From contig JBMNTU010000086.1 of NCBI GenBank assembly GCA_050945895.1, forward strand, positions 1 through 9,420: a stretch of 9,420 nt of DNA, read 5' to 3'. Positions 1 through 5,032 of this stretch are shown here, one piece after another. Each line of letters begins with the position of its first letter. Position 1 is the stretch's first letter. A program made the translations under genes and the position numbers. The DNA comes from JBMNTU01 sp050945895 (lineage in GTDB: Bacteria > Bacillota > Clostridia > Christensenellales > Christensenellaceae). The notes under the pieces were generated by a model. The model saw only the letters and a list, made by a program, of their open reading frames with translations. It was not told where the DNA came from and made no database searches.

Positions 1-22
1 GAAGGGGGACGGTGCCCCCTTC
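1..22. repeat. Perfect GC-rich hairpin at the left edge
   Basis: An 8-bp perfect inverted repeat, GAAGGGGG (1-8) and CCCCCTTC (15-22), encloses a 6-base loop, ACGGTG. No T-run follows on the + strand, so it is not a terminator for a + strand gene. It could end a gene transcribed from either side beyond the edge, or be one copy of a dispersed palindromic repeat; GGGGGACGG-type palindromes are, from memory, common in Firmicute intergenic DNA. The left edge cuts the context. Confidence 0.4.
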
Positions 23-97
23 CACAACGGAATTCTTAATTAACTTCGGTGATTGAGGGTGCTGTATATTTTCGTGACCAAACGCTGTACTTTTCAG

Positions 98-128
98 TTG
101 ACAAACACAGGCTGCGGCTAGGTATAAT
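98..128 (+). promoter_or_regulatory. Predicted sigma-A promoter of the diguanylate cyclase gene
   Basis: A perfect -35 hexamer TTGACA (98-103) and a perfect -10 hexamer TATAAT (123-128) are separated by 19 bases, two more than the optimum. Transcription would start near 135 and give a leader of about 108 nt before the TTG start at 243. I see no known riboswitch motif in that leader. Confidence 0.6.
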
Positions 129-230
129 AAACCTGACGCATAATTTCTGTATCATCGTCGGCATTTTTCTTAATACAATAGCGCGAATACATTCTGTCAT
201 ACCAAAAGAAACACTCAAATCGAAAATACG

Positions 231-237
231 AAGGAAG
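231..237 (+). promoter_or_regulatory. Ribosome binding site that fixes the TTG start at 243
   Basis: AAGGAAG lies about six bases before TTG at 243. The next in-frame ATG codons fall inside the first membrane helix and lack such a site, so the TTG start is preferred. Confidence 0.7.
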
Positions 238-242
238 CAATC

Positions 243-1331
243 TTGAAAAATATCAAACTCTTTTTTAGTCAAAGATATTTTGGCAAAGAACTGCCTTTCA
301 ATTACAGGATCTATATGATCTTCTTTTTTGAATGCCTGGTAATTTCTTTTTTTTCTGCCACAACCAATACGCTGCTGAATAAGGGAGCGTTTGGCGTAGC
401 ATTTCAGTGGATTTTTATCATTTTTTGCCTGGTGGTGCTTTTTATTCCTACAAAAGCACGCATGTCTATCGTCAAGCCGCTTTTGGTATTCGTAGCATTT
501 GTATATATTCCATTTCTTTTTTTTCAGACAGCAGGATATGAGGGAACTGCCGGCCTTTTTTCGCTGCTGGCAACGTTCCTTCTCACAATCGTATTCAGTG
601 GAAAAACGCGCATTGCGCTTGTAATATCAAGCCTTGCGCTTTTGGTCGCCGCTTGCGCCATTCAGTATATGTATCCCCGGATTGTAGTTCCGCACGAAAG
701 CAGGCAAGCCGCGTTTTTGGATTATATTGTGGCGCTTACATTGGCTGTGTCGGGGATTGGGATTTTGGGCACATACATCAAAAATGTTTTTGAAGACGAG
801 CAGGCTCGCATCCATAGTCTTCTTAAAAATGAGGAGCATGCAAATAAAAAGCTTGAGAATATGACAAACAGGGATGCACTCACGGGTGCTTACAATCGGC
901 GGTTTCTTACCCGTTTTCTTGAAAGTGAACTTGGTGATGGAAAAAATCTGTGTATTATTATGCTGGATATAGACCACTTCAAAAAAATAAACGACACTTG
1001 GGGGCACATGTTTGGAGATGAAGTGCTGGTAAGGTTTGCATCAACGGTGCAGGAAAATTTAAGAAAAAGTGATGTTTTGGCGCGTATGGGCGGCGAAGAA
1101 TTTGTAGTGGCATTGGGCGAAATGGAATTGCCAAAAGCAGAGGAGGTTGCGGAGCGCATCAGGAAATCTGTGGGGGAAATCCGTTTCCAAAACGGTGCGC
1201 ATATTACGGTCAGCATAGGGCTTGTGCAGGCCAAAGCCGGCGAGAAGATGGATTTGATTTTAAGTCGCGCAGACAAGTGCCTTTATAAGGCGAAAAACTC
1301 CGGAAGAAACAGGGTGGTCTGCGAACCATAA
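243..1331 (+). CDS. Membrane-anchored diguanylate cyclase (GGDEF protein)
   Basis: A 362-residue protein that should make c-di-GMP from two GTP at the inner face of the membrane. About six hydrophobic helices fill residues 20-180 (roughly 20-42, 49-69, 74-97, 101-119, 122-142, 159-180), followed by a charged linker helix (about 182-205) and a C-terminal GGDEF domain (about 206-362). The start of the domain (RDALTGAYNRR) is typical; the metal and GTP region LDIDHFKKIND is at 241-251; the signature is GGEEF at 283-287, a fully active variant. RKSD at 274-277 sits at the spacing of the inhibitory I-site (RxxD), so product feedback is likely. No EAL domain is present. I do not recognise the membrane sensor as a named MASE family. 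The gene has its own promoter and terminator and so looks monocistronic. Start: TTG with a good ribosome binding site. Function by family is sure; the signal is unknown. Confidence 0.95.
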   Translation: MKNIKLFFSQRYFGKELPFNYRIYMIFFFECLVISFFSATTNTLLNKGAFGVAFQWIFIIFCLVVLFIPTKARMSIVKPLLVFVAFVYIPFLFFQTAGYEGTAGLFSLLATFLLTIVFSGKTRIALVISSLALLVAACAIQYMYPRIVVPHESRQAAFLDYIVALTLAVSGIGILGTYIKNVFEDEQARIHSLLKNEEHANKKLENMTNRDALTGAYNRRFLTRFLESELGDGKNLCIIMLDIDHFKKINDTWGHMFGDEVLVRFASTVQENLRKSDVLARMGGEEFVVALGEMELPKAEEVAERIRKSVGEIRFQNGAHITVSIGLVQAKAGEKMDLILSRADKCLYKAKNSGRNRVVCEP

Positions 1332-1334
1332 GCC

Positions 1335-1367
1335 TTTTTCCGCTTGTTTTATGACAAACAGGAAAAA
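1335..1367 (+). repeat. Imperfect stem-loop just after the cyclase stop codon
   Basis: TTTTTCC (1335-1341) can pair with GGAAAAA (1361-1367), and inside it TGTTT (1345-1349) with AAACA (1356-1360), with a three-base bulge and a six-base loop. It lacks a following T-run, so it may be a 3'-end stabilising stem upstream of the real terminator. Weak pairing; low certainty. Confidence 0.3.
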
Positions 1368-1395
1368 AACATCCTTATGTTAAGATGCGTGGGCA

Positions 1396-1428
1396 ACAAA
1401 AAGGCAGGTTTGGTGCCTGCCTTTTTGT
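1396..1428 (+). terminator. Rho-independent terminator of the cyclase gene
   Basis: A 13-bp perfect stem (1396-1408 with 1416-1428) has a seven-base loop and the core GGCAGG/CCTGCC flanked by A5 and T5. It lies 65 bases after the cyclase stop. Because the A-run and T-run are symmetrical it could also stop transcription arriving on the minus strand. Confidence 0.85.
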
Positions 1429-1550
1429 ATTCGATTTTCATTGGCGTATTCCGCATTTTCGCTGAAATTGATATTGGTAAAAGAGCTTAAGGAATCGCCG
1501 AAATCATTGGTATAGCCGATGTAGAACGGCTGTCTGTTGTGCGTTCCGCA
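1419..1550 (-). pseudogene. Possible remnant of an unidentified protein gene
   Basis: Read on the minus strand, 1550 to 1419 encodes about 44 residues with a natural-looking composition (for example FYIGYTNDFGDS followed by SSFTNINFSENAEYANENR), and with codons resembling the neighbouring genes. The frame then runs into the symmetrical terminator and ends at 1380. Upstream on the same strand it enters the hairpin block and loses protein-like character; there is no plausible start with a ribosome binding site. I do not recognise the family. It could be the broken 3' end of a lost gene facing the cyclase, or chance. Confidence 0.22.
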
Positions 1551-1619
1551 GGCAGCCGCGCTGCCCAGCATTTTCGGGCTGGGCAGACAGTGAAGCGGAA
1601 CCGGTGTTCGCACACAACA
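1535..1619. repeat. Nested hairpin block, possible structured RNA
   Basis: Three nested pairings share one axis. The outer pair is TGTTGTGC (1535-1542) with GCACACAACA (1610-1619, two bases bulged). The middle pair is GTTCCGC (1543-1549) with GCGGAAC (1595-1601). The inner pair is CTGCCCAGC (1561-1569) with GCTGGGCAG (1578-1586), with an eight-base loop. Internal loops are 11 and 8 bases, and one strand has a further eight-base bulge. No T-run follows, so it is not a plain terminator. No promoter is evident just upstream on the + strand. It matches no riboswitch class I can recognise. Confidence 0.45.
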
Positions 1620-1674
1620 ATTGGCAACAATAATGCAAGCAAATAGAGGTAAGCTTTCGAAATTGTACGGATTT

Positions 1675-1709
1675 GTGCTTGCCAGCACGGGTCAGTGGGT
1701 TGAACCCAC
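1675..1709. repeat. Two small hairpins just upstream of the kinase promoter
   Basis: GTGCT and AGCAC around a TGCC loop (about 1675-1688) are followed by the 15-base palindrome GTGGGTTGAACCCAC (1695-1709). The palindrome ends 21 bases before the predicted -35 box at 1731, a position suited to an activator or repressor site. No regulator gene lies nearby. It is not a tRNA T-arm: the loop length and stem do not fit. Confidence 0.4.
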
Positions 1710-1730
1710 CTCTAGTTAATTTGAGCATTT

Positions 1731-1759
1731 TCGACATATGAAAAAGTTTGATGTATAAT
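1731..1759 (+). promoter_or_regulatory. Predicted sigma-A promoter of the two-kinase operon
   Basis: TCGACA (1731-1736, one mismatch to TTGACA) and TATAAT (1754-1759, perfect) have the ideal 17-base spacing in AT-rich DNA. Transcription would start near 1766, giving a leader of about 240 nt before the ATG at 2008. Confidence 0.65.
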
Positions 1760-1765
1760 AAAATA

Positions 1766-2007
1766 AACAAACAAAAAAGGGATTGATACTGCTGTGCTTG
1801 CCGCCGATAGCGGCAGGCGCGTACTCTGGCGGGTCGCAAAAAAGGGCCTGTACAGGCACCGGGGGCTTGCTGGGGGCTGTCATGCTTGAAGTTGCAGCGC
1901 CGACGGCATGTGAAAATTGGTATCGGATTTGTATTCCTGTACCAAACCAAAGAGAAGGCACACGGCATAGCTGGTTGTTGCCGGTAAAAGGATGATGGGG
2001 GAACGAT
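1766..2007 (+). other. Long GC-rich structured leader of unknown class
   Basis: This stretch between the predicted start of transcription and the kinase ATG turns abruptly GC-rich after about 1790. It holds the hairpin TTGCCGC/GCGGCA with loop CGATA (1799-1815), the perfect 12-base palindrome GCCTGTACAGGC (1846-1857), the direct repeat GGGGGCT (1861-1867 and 1872-1878), and CATGC/GCATG (1881-1885 with 1906-1910). It is open in several frames on both strands, including a 70-codon + strand frame (1783-1995) with no usable ribosome binding site and biased composition, which I do not call a gene. It may be a regulatory leader RNA or a copy of a dispersed structured repeat. I see no motif of the c-di-GMP-I, c-di-GMP-II, cobalamin or T-box classes. 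Confidence 0.4.
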
Positions 2008-4890
2008 ATGTATAGAACTGCTGCTACAGAGAATTTTTGCGCGCTTTCAGATTATCCGTTGGATTTAGTAGAATCGGCATGTGACTGGGCTTTTATCACA
2101 GATGAAGCGTTTGTTATTTGTTACACCCATAAATGCAAAAGTGCCATTTGCGATGTTTTGCCGGGCAATCTGGTTGGACAGTCATTTGAGAGTTTTTTGC
2201 CCGCCGAGGCCCGCGCAGGGGTGATGCAGCAACTGCGTACCGGACGGGGACGGAAAAAGGCAGGCGTGGAAGCCGTGTACACCGACCCGCTAACCGGGCT
2301 ATACCAACTTAAGAGCATCTGGGTTGATGCGGAGGATTTTAACGGCTACAGCATAACCGTGCGGCGCGTTACCCCCGAGCTACTTGCGCGTATGCGCCAG
2401 GAGCTTTATGGGGATTCTTACCGTACCATAGACCAGCATGCGTCTATCCGGTTGGAGCAGCAAAAGCTGATTGCAGACCTGTCCTCCGAGTTTGCTAAGA
2501 ATTCGGAGCTTGCTCCAGACAAGCTGTTTGCCTATGCGCTACAGGAGTTAGGGTCTTTTATGAAGGTAGACCGATGCTCTATTTTTCGCCACAATCTGGA
2601 AAACAAGACGTATAGCGTTTTGTATGAGTGGTGTGCGCCTGGCGTATCCTCCACCAAAAGCATCTTGCAAAACATCCCTTATAATGATGACGACGAGGGA
2701 TTTATCCAGCTTACGACCCGGCCTTATATTGCAGTGGACGATACGTTCCAATACTCTGGCGAAGCCTACCGTATCCAGCGTGAAAGCGGCATACATGCTT
2801 TTGCAGATTTGCCCATTCTGTGCAATGGGCAATTTTGGGGTTTTTTGGGTGTCGACTATGGCAGCGGCCCTCACTATTGGACAGAAAGCGAATTTCATAT
2901 GCTGCAAACCATCGGCAGCGTTATTTCTTCCACGCTGGAAAAAATAAAAATGGAAAGCCGGCTGCACGATGCCTATGGCAAGCTGCGCGAAATTGTGGGC
3001 AGTTATCCTGGTATTACCTGGGCGGTAGACAAAGACAACAACATTACGCTTTTTGAAGGAAAGGGATTGAGCGCACTGGGTGTGTCTACCACTGAGCTGA
3101 TGGGCGTAAACGTAGACGAGCTGCTGGCTGCCGAAAATATGTTGGATATGAGCCTTATGAAGAACCACAACGCAACATTCCCGCTGGGGAGCCAAAGCTA
3201 TTATGCAGATATTGGCAACCGCCATTTTGCGTGCAAGACAACTCCGCTGCATACGCTGGACGGCGCAGTAAACGGCGTGGTTGGCGTGGCGCTGGATGTA
3301 ACTGATATGCAGCAGATGCAGCGGCAGTTGGAAAAAGCAATCGAGCAGGCAGAGCAGGCCAGCCAGGCTAAGACGGAGTTTTTGTCTCGCATGAGCCATG
3401 AAATACGCACTCCGATGAACGCCATTATTGGAATGAATGAAATAGCCAAATCATCCGACGACCCGCAACGGGTAAAATACTGCCTTGTCAAAATAGAACA
3501 AGCGTCACATCAATTATTGGGGCTTATTAACGATATCCTCGATCTATCCAAAATTGAATCGGGAAAAATGGAAATAAACCGTGCGGAATTTGATTTTGAA
3601 AAGATGCTCCAAAGCGTTTATAATGTGGTGCAGCCCCGAGTGGAAGAGAAGGGGCTGGAGTTTTCTTTCGACTTGGACGCGCAGTGCGACCGTTACCTGA
3701 TAAGCGACGAGCTTCGCCTGACACAAGTGGTTACCAATTTGCTGTCCAACGCTGTCAAATTCACGCCGCAGGGTGGAAAAGTTACGCTGCGGGCCCACCT
3801 TGCGCCTCAAACTAAGCGCGACGCGCTGCTTCGGATAGAGGTGCAAGACACGGGCATTGGCATTAGAAAAGAGGAGCAGCAAAAGCTGTTTCAGCCGTTC
3901 GAGCAGGCGGACGGTAGCATAACCCGCCGCTTTGGCGGCACAGGGCTGGGCCTTTCCATTTGCCGCAAGATTGTTGATCTGATGTCGGGGAGAATATGGG
4001 TAGAGAGTAAACCCGGCGCAGGCTCGCGGTTTATATTTGAGGTCGGGGTACAATATGGCGCCCGCGTTTTGGAGCGGCCGAAAAATTTGCCGGACTTGAA
4101 AAATATGCGAATACTGGTAGTGGACGACAGTACCGATGTGTTGGAGTATTGCCAGCAGATTATCTCCGGATTCCATATGCACTGCGATACCGCCGGCAGC
4201 GGCGAGCAAGCGCTGTCTATGGTCAAAGAAGGAGTGCCGTACAATATCATTTTCCTAGACTGGAAGATGCCTGGCATGGATGGCATTCAGACTGCCGAGG
4301 CAATCCAAAAAGTTGCACCTTCAGAAACCATTGTAATCATGATTTCGGTGGCCGACTGGAGCGACCTGAAGGCGCAGGCAGCTAAAATAGGCGTTACCCG
4401 CTTTTTGGCAAAGCCGTTGCTGCCCTCGGCGCTGTTCAATACAATCGTAGGGTTGACCGGCGAAACGAAGGTTCAGAAGGAAGCTGTTCCGGCCAGGGAA
4501 AGCTATGCGTGGCAGGAAAAAACATTGCTGATGGCAGAGGATATCGAAATCAACCAGGAAATTATGCGTACACTGCTGGAGCCCACTGGTATTGCCATCG
4601 ATTGTGCCGATAATGGGGTTCAGGCGGTGGAGATGTATTGTGCGAATCCTGGCCGGTATGACTTGGTGCTGATGGATGTGCAAATGCCGGAGATGGATGG
4701 TTACGAGGCCACGCGCAGGTTGCGGTCCAGCGGGTGTGAAAATGCACAAAGCATTCCCGTTTTAGCCATGACTGCCAATGCGTTTGCAGAAGATGTGGAG
4801 CGGTGCCTGAAGGCGGGGATGAACGGCCATATATCGAAGCCGGTAGACGTAAACGAACTGATGCAAAAGCTGGATGCTATTTTGCAGTAA
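2008..4890 (+). CDS. Soluble hybrid histidine kinase, PAS-GAF-PAS-HisKA-HATPase-REC-REC
   Basis: A 960-residue cytoplasmic sensor kinase with no signal peptide or membrane helix. Domains in order: divergent PAS (about 18-125), GAF (about 156-312), PAS (about 322-433), short coiled coil, HisKA with phosphoacceptor H464 in MSHEIRTPMN, HATPase with N-box N581, DTGIGI from D614 and GGTGLGLSI at 643-651, then two receivers. REC1 (about 701-815) has acidic pair D706/D707, phosphoacceptor D751 and K802; REC2 (about 838-957) has E844/D845, D890 and K944. All catalytic residues are present, so kinase and both receivers should work. Phosphate would pass from H464 to one receiver; no Hpt domain is visible. 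The ligand of the GAF and PAS domains cannot be told. Start: ATG after GGGGGA (1997-2002). It is probably co-transcribed with the next kinase, 142 bases downstream. Confidence 0.95.
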   Translation: MYRTAATENFCALSDYPLDLVESACDWAFITDEAFVICYTHKCKSAICDVLPGNLVGQSFESFLPAEARAGVMQQLRTGRGRKKAGVEAVYTDPLTGLYQLKSIWVDAEDFNGYSITVRRVTPELLARMRQELYGDSYRTIDQHASIRLEQQKLIADLSSEFAKNSELAPDKLFAYALQELGSFMKVDRCSIFRHNLENKTYSVLYEWCAPGVSSTKSILQNIPYNDDDEGFIQLTTRPYIAVDDTFQYSGEAYRIQRESGIHAFADLPILCNGQFWGFLGVDYGSGPHYWTESEFHMLQTIGSVISSTLEKIKMESRLHDAYGKLREIVGSYPGITWAVDKDNNITLFEGKGLSALGVSTTELMGVNVDELLAAENMLDMSLMKNHNATFPLGSQSYYADIGNRHFACKTTPLHTLDGAVNGVVGVALDVTDMQQMQRQLEKAIEQAEQASQAKTEFLSRMSHEIRTPMNAIIGMNEIAKSSDDPQRVKYCLVKIEQASHQLLGLINDILDLSKIESGKMEINRAEFDFEKMLQSVYNVVQPRVEEKGLEFSFDLDAQCDRYLISDELRLTQVVTNLLSNAVKFTPQGGKVTLRAHLAPQTKRDALLRIEVQDTGIGIRKEEQQKLFQPFEQADGSITRRFGGTGLGLSICRKIVDLMSGRIWVESKPGAGSRFIFEVGVQYGARVLERPKNLPDLKNMRILVVDDSTDVLEYCQQIISGFHMHCDTAGSGEQALSMVKEGVPYNIIFLDWKMPGMDGIQTAEAIQKVAPSETIVIMISVADWSDLKAQAAKIGVTRFLAKPLLPSALFNTIVGLTGETKVQKEAVPARESYAWQEKTLLMAEDIEINQEIMRTLLEPTGIAIDCADNGVQAVEMYCANPGRYDLVLMDVQMPEMDGYEATRRLRSSGCENAQSIPVLAMTANAFAEDVERCLKAGMNGHISKPVDVNELMQKLDAILQ

Positions 4891-5032
4891 ACACGCATTG
4901 CTTTTTGCGGATGTTCGATCGGCATTGCCGCGATAAAAACCGGATGGGCACGAAAAATTGCGGCAGGCACAGACAACCTTTTATACAAGCGCCTTTAACG
5001 GTATTAGAAACGTTGGGGCAGGAGGGAAAGAC
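4891..5032 (+). other. Gap between the two kinase genes, no clear signals
   Basis: TGCCGC (4926-4931) can pair with GCGGCA (4960-4965) across 28 bases, but there is no T-run, so this is not a terminator. A TTGCGG at 4958 and a TATACA at 4982 make a poor promoter. The kinases most likely share a transcript. A TTG at 4958 is in frame with the second kinase but lacks a good ribosome binding site. Confidence 0.4.
5021..5026 (+). promoter_or_regulatory. Ribosome binding site that fixes the ATG start at 5033
   Basis: GGAGGG stands six bases before ATG 5033. It selects this start over the in-frame TTG at 4958, which would add 25 residues of non-signal sequence before the positively charged membrane anchor. 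Confidence 0.8.

Noticed and set aside
49..246. 65-codon + strand frame (GTG start) whose TGA overlaps the TTG start of the cyclase
   Set aside because: It has no ribosome binding site and contains the predicted promoter, so a transcript from that promoter would not include its start.
1681..1720. tRNA T-arm on the minus strand (GGGTTCAACCC)
   Set aside because: The stem and loop lengths do not fit a seven-base T-loop, and there is no anticodon arm or acceptor stem next to it.
1504..1968. 154-codon and 81-codon minus-strand frames across the structured gap
   Set aside because: Their composition is biased by the GC-rich repeats, they overlap each other and the promoter, and they lack ribosome binding sites.
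2548..3399. 283-codon minus-strand frame
   Set aside because: It is antisense to the GAF and second PAS domains of the first kinase, with no domain features of its own.
4958..5032. Upstream TTG start for the second kinase
   Set aside because: ATG 5033 has a clear GGAGGG site, and the extra 25 residues are not a signal or domain.
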